NCBI GenBank assembly: GCA_041665165.1
Contig: JBAYJJ010000012.1
Span: forward strand, 1-29,940
Source: MWCR01 sp041665165
Lineage (GTDB): Bacteria; Patescibacteriota; Patescibacteriia; 2-12-FULL-60-25
Direction: 5' to 3'
DNA: 29,940 nucleotides
The first letter of the stretch is position 1; every line of letters starts with the position of its first letter. The position numbers were made by a program, and so were the translations under genes. Shown here in pieces: positions 22,574-29,093 of the stretch. The notes below the pieces were generated by a model. The model was not told where the DNA came from and did not search any database. It saw only the letters and a list, made by a program, of their open reading frames with translations.

Positions 22574-22940
22574 ATGAGGTCCTTCCTCACACTAATGGGG
22601 GCTTGGGTGCCGAGTCCCAACTTTAAACTCGTGTCGAACGACGACCGCGCCGGCGAGCAGGTCGACTCGAACTCCTGACGGAGTTCGAGTCGACCTGTTG
22701 CGGTCTCAGTGAATCTCAGGTTAAAACCTGGTGCGTAGAGCAGGGGAATGGGACTTCCAAAGAATCATCGGAGACAAACCAACCGATGAGGGAGTTCCTG
22801 AAAACTGTGAAGCCATCTGGCGTAGGCCTGAGTGGATCTGAGGCAACCGCACAGACGAATTCTGGCAGGGGATGGTTAACTCTGCTCCCGTCCACAGGCG
22901 GGTAAGGCACACGAGGTCCTTCTGTGTGGAGGATCTCACA
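22574..22940 (+). ncRNA. Predicted structured non-coding RNA, about 370 nt, class unknown
   Basis: The segment between a strong promoter and a terminator has no convincing ORF and many helices. The ends pair: TGAGGTCC (22575-22582) with GGATCTCA (22931-22938), one G-U, extended by TCC/ACAC with TGTGGA. Inside are GGGGCTTGG-GTG-CCGAGTCCC and GACCGC/GCGGTC enclosing a perfect 18-pair stem (22658-22697, loop TGAC). CAGGT-TAAA-ACCTG and TCATCGG/CCGATGA follow. I looked for RNase P, tmRNA, SRP and 6S signatures and found none. A 34-codon frame from 22574 has no Shine-Dalgarno and ends inside the 18-pair stem, so coding is unlikely. Confidence 0.65.
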
Positions 22941-22948
22941 ATCTCTCA

Positions 22949-22985
22949 CGCTCGCGCGATTCGTTCGCCGGGCGCTTTTTTCTTT
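22949..22985 (+). terminator. Terminator after the structured RNA
   Basis: Stem CGCTCG/CGGGCG with a G-rich loop, then CTTTTTTCTTTT. The sequence ACGCTCGCGCGATTC...GCCGGGCG is shared with the terminator at 23409-23439. Confidence 0.75.
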
Positions 22986-23003
22986 TGGGGGAAAGGTATG
23001 TCC

Positions 23004-23031
23004 TTGACATTTTCGCGGTTTTTGATATATA
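23004..23031 (+). promoter_or_regulatory. Promoter of the 92-residue orphan gene
   Basis: TTGACA (23004-23009) and TATATA at 16 (23026-23031) or 18 bases, with a TGn extension. The leader carries a hairpin GGGTTGT-CGC-ACAACCC (23052-23068), 10 bases before the Shine-Dalgarno. Confidence 0.7.
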
Positions 23032-23092
23032 TAGCCATAAGGATTTTCCCCGGGTTGTCGCACAACCCACAACATTACAAGGAGGACGTGAC

Positions 23093-23371
23093 ATGGAGAC
23101 GTCGAAAATCTGGATTTCGGGCATCAAACTGGAAGTTTTGCCGAAAACGCCGAGCGATGATGAAAATCGTGCGCAAGAACGGTTGGCATCAGTTGACCAG
23201 ACTATGACGAACGAGGAACTCCTCTGCTCCATGAGAAGAGAGCGGGACGAGGCGGAAAGAGCGCAGAACAAGATAAATGATGCGCGGACGGCTGAAGCGA
23301 ACCGCGACTATCGTTTCAGGGTACTGCTTCAGGGGTCGAGAGACCGCTACCTCGATAAGCACCGCAAGTAA
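23093..23371 (+). CDS. Unknown small charged protein in an independent cassette
   Basis: 92 residues, no family recognised. AAGGAGG (23079-23085) lies 7 bases before the ATG. After a short N-terminal strand region (SKIWISGIKLEVLP), residues about 28-92 are a highly charged, mostly helical segment rich in Arg, Glu, Asp and Gln (EELLCSMRRERDEAERAQNK), possibly a short coiled coil. There is no signal or membrane segment. Like the other cassette genes it has its own promoter, a leader, a strong Shine-Dalgarno and a terminator. Confidence 0.7.
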   Translation: METSKIWISGIKLEVLPKTPSDDENRAQERLASVDQTMTNEELLCSMRRERDEAERAQNKINDARTAEANRDYRFRVLLQGSRDRYLDKHRK

Positions 23372-23408
23372 AGAATCGTTTTTTTCATGCAGTTCAAGTC
23401 TAGTCTTC

Positions 23409-23439
23409 ACGCTCGCGCGATTCACGCCGGGCGTTTTTT
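23409..23439 (+). terminator. Terminator after the 92-residue gene
   Basis: Seven-pair stem ACGCTCG/CGGGCGT followed by six T. It is closely similar to the terminator at 22949-22985. Confidence 0.85.
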
Positions 23440-23443
23440 ATTA

Positions 23444-23474
23444 AAGTCTTTCCCTTGCGGTAAGGGAAAGACTT
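23444..23474. repeat. Perfect 13-pair hairpin before nth
   Basis: AAGTCTTTCCCTT-GCGGT-AAGGGAAAGACTT. It lies between the previous terminator and the nth start with no U-tract. It may be an intergenic palindrome or a leader element of nth. Confidence 0.7.
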
Positions 23475-23492
23475 AGATAGAGTTAGTCTTGT

Positions 23493-24134
23493 ATGCAGAC
23501 CGCTGTCAAAATCATCCAGGCTTTGCGCAAGCGTTATCCGCAAAAGGCAGACATGGATTTGGGCAATCCAGCTGATACATTGATTGCAACTGTTTTTTCC
23601 GCACGCACGACTGATGTGCAAGTTTTGAAAATGTATCCTGCGTTCCGCAAGAAGTTTCCGACTTGGGAAAAATTAGCCAAAGCAGATTTGAATACGATTG
23701 CGAAATCAATCAATACCATCGGGCTCTATCGAAACAAGGCAAAGTCAGTAAAGGGTATAGCCCAAAAAATCCTGAGCGATTTTAAAGGCCAGGTGCCGCG
23801 CACAATGGAAGAGCTGATTACTTTGCCTGGTGTCGGACGCAAAACCGCGAGTTGCGTCCTGGTCTATTCTTTCAAAGTGCCAGCCATTGCAGTTGATACG
23901 CACGTATTCAGGATTGCGCATCGTTTAGGTTGGTCCAAAGGCAAAACGCCGGAAAAGGTTGAGCAAAACATAAAAGATTTATTGCCGCGTAATTTGTGGA
24001 TGCATGTCAACCGGACTATGATCCGTTTTGGCCGCGAGATCTGCATTGGCGGTAAAAAGCCGAAATGCTGGATGTGCCCGCTGAGGAGATGGTGCGCATA
24101 TGAACCGAAAACCCCACAACCGACTGACAACTAA
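23493..24134 (+). CDS. nth: Endonuclease III (DNA glycosylase/AP lyase)
   Basis: 213 residues. It removes oxidised pyrimidines and cleaves abasic sites in base excision repair. The helix-hairpin-helix LPGVGRKTASCV contains the catalytic Lys, and VDTHVFRIAHRLGW contains the catalytic Asp. The C-terminal iron-sulfur cluster motif is C-x7-C-x2-C-x5-C (CIGGKKPKCWMCPLRRWC), one residue longer in the first gap than the usual x6. The family SAQT/SAQA segment near residue 36 reads SARTTD. The last residues and the stop lie in a CTAACAA heptamer array. Confidence 0.95.
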   Translation: MQTAVKIIQALRKRYPQKADMDLGNPADTLIATVFSARTTDVQVLKMYPAFRKKFPTWEKLAKADLNTIAKSINTIGLYRNKAKSVKGIAQKILSDFKGQVPRTMEELITLPGVGRKTASCVLVYSFKVPAIAVDTHVFRIAHRLGWSKGKTPEKVEQNIKDLLPRNLWMHVNRTMIRFGREICIGGKKPKCWMCPLRRWCAYEPKTPQPTDN

Positions 24135-24225
24135 CAACTAACAACTGACAAGAGCGTCTAAGTTACTCTTGTCCCGCCTTCGGCGGGATCCCGCTCTAAG
24201 CGGTGATAAGTTGTCAGTTGTAAGT
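24117..24225. repeat. CTAACAA heptamer array and inverse partner around a GC hairpin
   Basis: 7-mers CTGACAA, CTAACAA (twice) and CTGACAA run from 24124 to 24151, preceded by CAACCGA. An inverse segment TTGTCAGTTGTAAG starts at 24211. Between them is the hairpin CCCGCC-TTC-GGCGGG (about 24174-24188). The array contains the nth stop codon and the right arm supplies the -35 box of the next promoter. Confidence 0.8.
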
Positions 24226-24238
24226 TTCATGTTATACT
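24211..24238 (+). promoter_or_regulatory. Promoter of pap2-mltG, leaderless
   Basis: TTGTCA (24211-24216), 16 bases, TGT then TATACT (24233-24238). The ATG at 24246 is only 7 bases downstream, so the transcript should start at or next to the start codon. Confidence 0.6.
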
Positions 24239-24245
24239 TATCAGC

Positions 24246-24800
24246 ATGTTAGAGGGCAGTATAGTCCAAGGCATTCAGCAGGTTTTTTTGGCTTCATCTT
24301 GGGGAGAATGGGCAGCCATCATGCTGGCTCGTCTTTGGATTTTTTTGTTTGTTCCAGTCCTGGCCTGGATGTGGATGCGTGACCCTCGCGACAGGCATGC
24401 GGTCAAAGAGGCTTCATGGTCTTTGCTGGTCAGCGTTTTTGCTGGTGAGTTGTTGTCATTGATGGTAATGCGCGTTCGGCCTTATTTAGCCGAGTCTAAT
24501 GTCATCGCCTTGATAACCCCGCCCTTGAACAGTTCTTTTCCATCTTTGCACGCAACTGCTGCGGCTGCCATCACCATGAGCATGTATCTTTGGAATAAGA
24601 ATGCAGGCCATGTTTGCCTTTTGATAACCTTTGGAGTCATAATCGGCAGGATGGCTGTCGGTATGCATTATCCCACGGATATTTTAGCCGGCCTTGCCAT
24701 CGGCTCGGCCAGTGCATTATTGGTCAGGCTCGGGCATAATCTGATCCGCAAAAAATCTTTGCGCAAGCTTGAAAGCAAAATGGATCAGGGAGTCATATGA
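24246..24800 (+). CDS. PAP2-family phosphatase (possible undecaprenyl-diphosphatase)
   Basis: 184 residues, multi-pass membrane protein. PAP2 motif 2 (SSFPSLHATAAAA) and motif 3 (GRMAVGMHYPTDILAG) are intact, with both catalytic His. Motif 1, normally KxxxxxxRP, appears as SLMVMRVRP, with no Lys at the usual place. Homologs (BcrC type) dephosphorylate undecaprenyl diphosphate outside the membrane; with dgkA in the window a lipid-carrier role is plausible. The last four bases form an ATGA overlap with mltG. Confidence 0.88.
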   Translation: MLEGSIVQGIQQVFLASSWGEWAAIMLARLWIFLFVPVLAWMWMRDPRDRHAVKEASWSLLVSVFAGELLSLMVMRVRPYLAESNVIALITPPLNSSFPSLHATAAAAITMSMYLWNKNAGHVCLLITFGVIIGRMAVGMHYPTDILAGLAIGSASALLVRLGHNLIRKKSLRKLESKMDQGVI

Positions 24801-25819
24801 AAAAAATATATCTCCTCTCTTCGCTCTTCATTCTTCTCTTAGCCTTCTTCCTGGCCTGGTTCATTCCCTCGGCCTTTATTGGTTCTCCAGCGCCGACAAA
24901 TGTAGAATTCAGCTTAGGCACAGGCGTGGGCGTGTCTGATTTAGCCCAGGCTTTGGAAGCGCGCGGAATCATTTCGTCGGCTTTGGGCTACAAGATCTAC
25001 GCTGTGATTGATCCAGCCTCGCGCAAAGCCAAAGCTGGCGATTATGAAATTGCGCCTGGTTCGTCTTACAGATCCCTTGTGCGCGATTTCGCGCTTGGCC
25101 CGGCCAGCAACGAAAGGGAAATAAAAATAATCGAAGGCTCAACCATTTCCGGCCTTACGTCGCTGCTCGCGAAATATGGCGTGTCCGCAACATCCATGAC
25201 TTCCTTGGTGGGTGATTCAGTCAAAGGCAAGCCATTTGCAGTTGATTTGCGCAAACAATTTTCTTTTCTGTCAGCTCTTCCGCCAAAAGCCTCGCTTGAG
25301 GGCTATCTTTTTCCTGATACATATCGCGTGTGGAAAGATCAGTTGCCGCTGAGCTTAATCCTCAAACAACTGAATGCTTTTGACAAGAACACCCAAGGTT
25401 TTGTTGATGAAGCTCGCAAGCAGGGGAGAGATCTGGAAGAGGTTGTCATACTTGCGTCAATCGTGGAAAAAGAAGCAAGAACTCCGGAGGAGAGAAGGAT
25501 GATTGCTGGCATATTTTTGAATCGCTTAAAAAACCACATGCGCTTGCAGTCTGATGCCACGGTCAATTACGTTACTAACGCAGGCAGAGCCAGGCCATCA
25601 ATCAACGATACGCAAGTAGATTCGCCGTACAATACTTATCAGAATGACGGTTTGCCGCCTGGGCCGATTTGCAACCCGGGCAAAGATTCTTTAGATGCAG
25701 CACTCAATCCGACAAAGAGCGATTATTTCTACTATTTGCATGATGACAGCGGAAAAGTCTATTACGCGCGCACGCTAGAAGAGCATAAAGCGAATCGGTA
25801 TAAGGCTTACGGAGAATAG
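24797..25819 (+). CDS. mltG: Endolytic murein transglycosylase MltG
   Basis: 340 residues. MltG (YceG family) cuts nascent glycan strands and limits peptidoglycan strand length. One N-terminal membrane helix (about 4-24) is followed by a LysM-like subdomain (about 35-115). The YceG core contains the catalytic Glu in ASIVEKEARTPEERRMIAG, QSDATVNY and the conserved YNTYQNDGLPPGPICNPG. It is coupled to the PAP2 gene by an ATGA overlap. Its length is typical. Confidence 0.95.
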   Translation: MKKIYLLSSLFILLLAFFLAWFIPSAFIGSPAPTNVEFSLGTGVGVSDLAQALEARGIISSALGYKIYAVIDPASRKAKAGDYEIAPGSSYRSLVRDFALGPASNEREIKIIEGSTISGLTSLLAKYGVSATSMTSLVGDSVKGKPFAVDLRKQFSFLSALPPKASLEGYLFPDTYRVWKDQLPLSLILKQLNAFDKNTQGFVDEARKQGRDLEEVVILASIVEKEARTPEERRMIAGIFLNRLKNHMRLQSDATVNYVTNAGRARPSINDTQVDSPYNTYQNDGLPPGPICNPGKDSLDAALNPTKSDYFYYLHDDSGKVYYARTLEEHKANRYKAYGE

Positions 25820-25864
25820 CCCTCACCCCCAGCCCCTCTCCCACAGAGCAGGAGAGGGGTGTGA
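25820..25864. repeat. Intergenic palindrome CCCCTCTCC/GGAGAGGGG
   Basis: CCCCTCTCC (25833-25841) and GGAGAGGGG (25851-25859) form a perfect nine-pair stem with a 9-base loop, preceded by CCCTCACCCCCAG. This form is a common repetitive palindrome in diverse bacteria. It lies between the convergent mltG and yqeK genes. Confidence 0.8.
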
Positions 25865-25867
25865 TAC

Positions 25868-25889
25868 AAAAAAGATCCCAAGCGGGATC
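25868..25889 (-). terminator. Terminator of the minus-strand HD gene
   Basis: Minus strand: GATCCC-GCTT-GGGATC then TTTTTT. The hairpin overlaps the last bases of the stop codon. Confidence 0.85.
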
Positions 25890-26508
25890 AGTGAGGGTCG
25901 CGGGTAAGGTGGCTTGAGTTCAAACCGAGCTTAGTTTTGAGCTCTTGGCGCCGTATCCACGTGTTCGGGTGGATGGGAAAACCTTTGGCCTTGTAGTGCT
26001 CTAGTCCAAAGGCGATCATGAGCAGTTCAGCGCGATCTAAATCACCCTCCATGAAGTATTTTCTCAGATCGCCGTCTGAGTCGCTTTTATCTATGCGCTC
26101 AATAATATCAGCGACTGCCAAGCAGCGCGAGAGGGTCGGGCGCTCCATGAAGCTCCAGGTGTGCTGGCAGATGGCATCAAGGATTGCAGGGTCGTCTATG
26201 TCTGGCCAGAGTTCCTGGACCAGGATACTGCCGACAGGGCCATGCAAGTAGATGCTGCAGCGGCAATTCTCTGGCAGCCACAAGAGGGTTTTGATGTCTT
26301 TTTGCGCCAGTTGGGACACAAGGGTCGTTTCCGGGAAATGCTTGGCTATGTCATGCAAAAGCGCGCTCAGCCCTGCCTGTTTCAGGTCGAGCCCGTATGT
26401 CGGTTGAACGTCAACCATCAGTTTCAGGACCCGTTTGCAGTGATCCAGCCTTTTTGGTCTCAGGTTTTTTTCTAGGTACTCGTTGATTGACAAGGTGCTC
26501 AGGCCCAT
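25888..26508 (-). CDS. yqeK: HD-domain hydrolase of the YqeK type
   Basis: 206 residues. YqeK proteins hydrolyse diadenosine tetraphosphate symmetrically. The metal ligands of the HD fold are visible in order: RLDHCKRV, ALLHDIAKHF, IYLHGPVGS, ICQHTW and AVADIIE. The ATG at 26508 is preferred because AAGGAGG (26513-26519 on the opposite strand) sits just upstream. The longer frame from 26667 is coded partly by the ATGTAAC repeat. The HD core is clear; the exact YqeK assignment is by overall pattern. It is divergent from the helicase gene. Confidence 0.85.
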   Translation of the reverse strand: MGLSTLSINEYLEKNLRPKRLDHCKRVLKLMVDVQPTYGLDLKQAGLSALLHDIAKHFPETTLVSQLAQKDIKTLLWLPENCRCSIYLHGPVGSILVQELWPDIDDPAILDAICQHTWSFMERPTLSRCLAVADIIERIDKSDSDGDLRKYFMEGDLDRAELLMIAFGLEHYKAKGFPIHPNTWIRRQELKTKLGLNSSHLTRDPH

Positions 26509-26620
26509 CCGCCCTCCTTTTGGCCTTTGTGAGATTAGATTACAGCACATCATTTTTAGCTTGTCGAGAGGGTCGCGATAACGGGTTTGTAAGCTCTTTG
26601 ACGGGCTGATACTATCCGCC

Positions 26621-26697
26621 ATGTAACACGAATCATGTAACACATAACAACCAAGCAACGGTTGCATGATACATGTTGTATGTTACATGTTATATGA
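26621..26697. repeat. Inverted pair of heptamer arrays before the helicase gene
   Basis: Left arm 26621-26655: 7-mers ATGTAAC, ACGAATC, ATGTAAC, ACATAAC, AACCAAG. Right arm 26670-26697: TACATGT, TGTATGT, TACATGT, TATATGA. The arms are complementary around CAACGGTTG, allowing a cruciform. The right arm contains the helicase ATG at 26694. Confidence 0.85.
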
Positions 26698-28874
26698 GCA
26701 TTGACTTCAGTCGCGAATTGAATCAAGAACAATTGGACGCTGTTTTGCATGGCGACGGCCCGTGTTTAGTTTTGGCCGGCGCAGGCTCCGGCAAGACGCG
26801 CACAGTGACTTATCGGGTTGCTCATCTGCTTGAGAAGGGCGTAAAGCCGGATTCTATTCTGCTGCTGACCTTCACTAACAAGGCTGCGCGGGAAATGTTG
26901 GAGAGGATCGGGTTGCTCGTGGGCACTAGCGCCAAGGGCGTTTGGGGCGGGACTTTCCATGGGACAGCCAACCGTCTTCTGCGGTCATTCGCGTCGCAGA
27001 TCGGCTACACGTCCAGCTTCTCTATTTTGGATGAGGAAGACGCCAAGAGCTTGCTGAAAGCTGTTTTGAAAGATTGCAAGATCGATCCTAAGGCGCGGCG
27101 CTTTCCTTCGCCAGCCGTGATCCGCAATATTTTTTCGTATTCCTTGAACACGGGCATCAGCCTCAAAGAAGCGGTTGAGATGAAAAATCCGAATTTTTTG
27201 GATTGCGTGAACGACATGGAGTTCGTGATCAACCAGTACAGGCAAAGGAAACTGCAATCCAATGCAATGGATTTTGATGATTTGTTGTGGAACTGGCTGC
27301 TGGTCATGGAGCGCAATCCGCAAGTCGCAGATTTGATCGGCAACAAATTCCAGCACATATTAGTGGATGAGTATCAGGATACGAATGTTTTGCAAGCCAG
27401 GATTGTGGGTTTGGTCGCCAGAGCGCACAAAAATATTTTTGTGGTCGGGGATGATGCGCAATCCATCTATGCGTTCCGCGGCGCTGACGTAAAGAATATT
27501 CTTCATTTCCCGGACCAATGGCCAGGCGGAAAAATTTTCAAACTTCAGAACAATTATCGCAGTACGCCGCAGATATTGGAGGTAGCCAACTCGTCGCTAA
27601 GCAATAACGTTAACCAGTTTGAAAAAGAATTGATTGGCTTGAAAGCCCAAGGTTTGCGTCCGGGCTTGATTGCCTGCCCCTCGGCCAAGCAAGAAGCTGA
27701 ATATGTAGCTGACCAGATTCTTTTGTTGCGCAGCCAGGGAGTGGCTTTGGCCAATATGGCTGTGCTGTTCCGCGCCTCGTCGCATTCCCAGGCTTTGGAA
27801 TTTGAACTCATGAAGCGCGATATCCCGTTTGAATACCGCGGTGGCGTTAAATTTTTTGAGCGTGCGCATGTAAAGGATGTCCTTGCATACCTGAGGATTT
27901 TCCAAAACCCAAAAGACGAGCCAGCCTGGTTGCGCATCTTGAACATGCAGGCCGGGATTGGCGCAACATCAGCTTCGCAGATCATTTCTCGCATCAAAGA
28001 TTTGGCAGGCATGGAAGAGGTTTTGGATCCGCAAGTCATGCTTGTGCCTTCGCGGGCTGTCGAGGGCTGGCGCGGCGCCTGCGACATGCTGGCCTTGATG
28101 CGCGCAACAGACAATAAGCCAGGCAGGATCTTGAGCGCCATCGCGATGTCTGAAATGTATCGTACATATCTTGAACGCGAATATCCGGATTGGAAAGACA
28201 GGGCAGAGGATTTGGAACAGCTTGCTCAATTCGCTGGCGCGTACATGGACATTCCTTCGTTTCTGGCTGACACAACTCTCGAAGGCGCCGGTTTCGTCTC
28301 TGGCCAGACGCGGGACGTGGGACGTAGGACGAGCGACGATGAGCGAATAGTGTTATCAACCATTCACCAAGCCAAAGGCTTGGAATGGGATACGGTATTT
28401 GTGATTCATGTCACTAATTTAGGTTTTCCGAATCCGCGCGCGCTTGAGGACGAAGCATCAATCGAAGAAGAGCGCAGGCTTTTTTATGTAGCTGTGACGC
28501 GCGCCAAGAATCGTTTGTTCGTCACTTACCCGCAAGTCATGGGTTATGACGCCATGTCTTTTTGTAGACCGTCGATGTTCATCGAGGAACTGCCGCCGCG
28601 CCTATTTGAGCAAATGAATATCGCTTCCGCGCAGCTCGCATCTCGTAGCTCGCATCTCGGGACGACGCGGGACGTAGGACGTAGGACGTGGGACGATGAT
28701 GGCAGTTACGATGAACCAACAATCCAGATCGGCAATGACGGCGAAAATCAGCGCGGCACATATTGGAATTCTAAACAGCACGAAAAACCGATCACTACAT
28801 CAGTCTGGAAAAAACCCGAAGAAAAAAAACAAGCGCCACGAATATCATTCTTGCGAGATGTTGATGAGTTGTAA
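26694..28874 (+). CDS. UvrD/PcrA-type superfamily 1 DNA helicase
   Basis: 726 residues. It is a 3'-5' helicase of repair and replication. The Q/motif I region is NQEQLDAVLHGDGPCLVLAG and AGSGKTRTV. LLTFTNKAAREM (Ia), VDEYQDTN (II), GDDAQSIYAFRGAD (III), NNYRSTPQI (IV), TIHQAKGLEWDTVFVIH (V) and VAVTRAKNRLFV (VI) follow. The ATG at 26694 is used because an upstream start at 26673 adds only repeat-coded residues. Two heptamer arrays are translated in frame: one directly before motif V (residues about 538-550) and one near the C-terminus (about 648-669). All motifs stay intact, so the protein is probably active. Confidence 0.93.
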   Translation: MSIDFSRELNQEQLDAVLHGDGPCLVLAGAGSGKTRTVTYRVAHLLEKGVKPDSILLLTFTNKAAREMLERIGLLVGTSAKGVWGGTFHGTANRLLRSFASQIGYTSSFSILDEEDAKSLLKAVLKDCKIDPKARRFPSPAVIRNIFSYSLNTGISLKEAVEMKNPNFLDCVNDMEFVINQYRQRKLQSNAMDFDDLLWNWLLVMERNPQVADLIGNKFQHILVDEYQDTNVLQARIVGLVARAHKNIFVVGDDAQSIYAFRGADVKNILHFPDQWPGGKIFKLQNNYRSTPQILEVANSSLSNNVNQFEKELIGLKAQGLRPGLIACPSAKQEAEYVADQILLLRSQGVALANMAVLFRASSHSQALEFELMKRDIPFEYRGGVKFFERAHVKDVLAYLRIFQNPKDEPAWLRILNMQAGIGATSASQIISRIKDLAGMEEVLDPQVMLVPSRAVEGWRGACDMLALMRATDNKPGRILSAIAMSEMYRTYLEREYPDWKDRAEDLEQLAQFAGAYMDIPSFLADTTLEGAGFVSGQTRDVGRRTSDDERIVLSTIHQAKGLEWDTVFVIHVTNLGFPNPRALEDEASIEEERRLFYVAVTRAKNRLFVTYPQVMGYDAMSFCRPSMFIEELPPRLFEQMNIASAQLASRSSHLGTTRDVGRRTWDDDGSYDEPTIQIGNDGENQRGTYWNSKQHEKPITTSVWKKPEEKKQAPRISFLRDVDEL
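28305..28339. repeat. Heptamer array in frame before helicase motif V
   Basis: Five 7-mers: CAGACGC, GGGACGT, GGGACGT, AGGACGA, GCGACGA. It differs from 13296-13330 in the CAP gene at only two positions and is read in the same frame (QTRDVGRRTSDD). Confidence 0.92.
28635..28696. repeat. Double heptamer array near the helicase C-terminus
   Basis: CTCGCAT/CTCGTAG 7-mers (28635-28662) are followed by GGGACGT, AGGACGT, AGGACGT, GGGACGA (28669-28696). They encode ASRSSHLGTTRDVGRRTWDD, the same order of two array types as at 13251-13330. Confidence 0.9.
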
Positions 28875-28930
28875 ATTTATTAATTGGTAGAGACGTCCCA
28901 TGGGATGTCTCTACTGGGTAACAAAATCAA

Positions 28931-28990
28931 CCAGAGGCTGCTATCTGGTTCCCCTCCTCGGCTAAGGAGTGGGCTAGGGGTGGTCGTTAC
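28931..28990 (+). repeat. Palindromic repeat, copy E
   Basis: It runs CCAGAGGCTGCTATCTGG, TTCCCCTCCTCGGCTAAGGA, GTGGGCTAGGGGTGG, TCGTTAC. It is almost identical to the inverse of copy B (10145-10201). The TTGACA box follows after 10 bases. Confidence 0.88.
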
Positions 28991-29000
28991 TCATCCCGCC

Positions 29001-29029
29001 TTGACATTTCCCCCATTTTCTGCTATGTT
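29001..29029 (+). promoter_or_regulatory. Near-consensus promoter of the 155-residue orphan gene
   Basis: TTGACA (29001-29006), 17 bases, TATGTT (29024-29029), TGn-extended. The leader is about 57 bases. Confidence 0.75.
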
Positions 29030-29093
29030 AAGCCATACTTCGACAATTAGTGCTTAACTTAGCAACCAAAACCACAAACCCAGGAGGGTAGTC

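Noticed and set aside
22481..22678. A 65-codon frame spanning the promoter at 22538
   Set aside because: Its first part includes the -35 and -10 boxes, and the remaining 34 codons from 22574 have no Shine-Dalgarno and end in the perfect hairpin. A structured RNA explains the segment better.
22574..22940. RNase P RNA, tmRNA, SRP RNA, 6S RNA or a retron RNA
   Set aside because: The conserved RNase P core strings, the tmRNA TTCGA arm with CCA end, the SRP tetraloop domain and the 6S bubble were not found. GTTCGAGTC occurs only inside the perfect stem. No reverse transcriptase is nearby for a retron.
22716..23075. A 119-codon minus-strand frame across the structured RNA and the next promoter
   Set aside because: No initiation signal or protein features; it crosses a terminator and a promoter of the plus strand.
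25066..25254. Minus-strand frames inside mltG, and similar shadows inside ftsZ, lysS, pyk and the helicase
   Set aside because: They lie wholly within strongly supported genes and show no family features or initiation sites.
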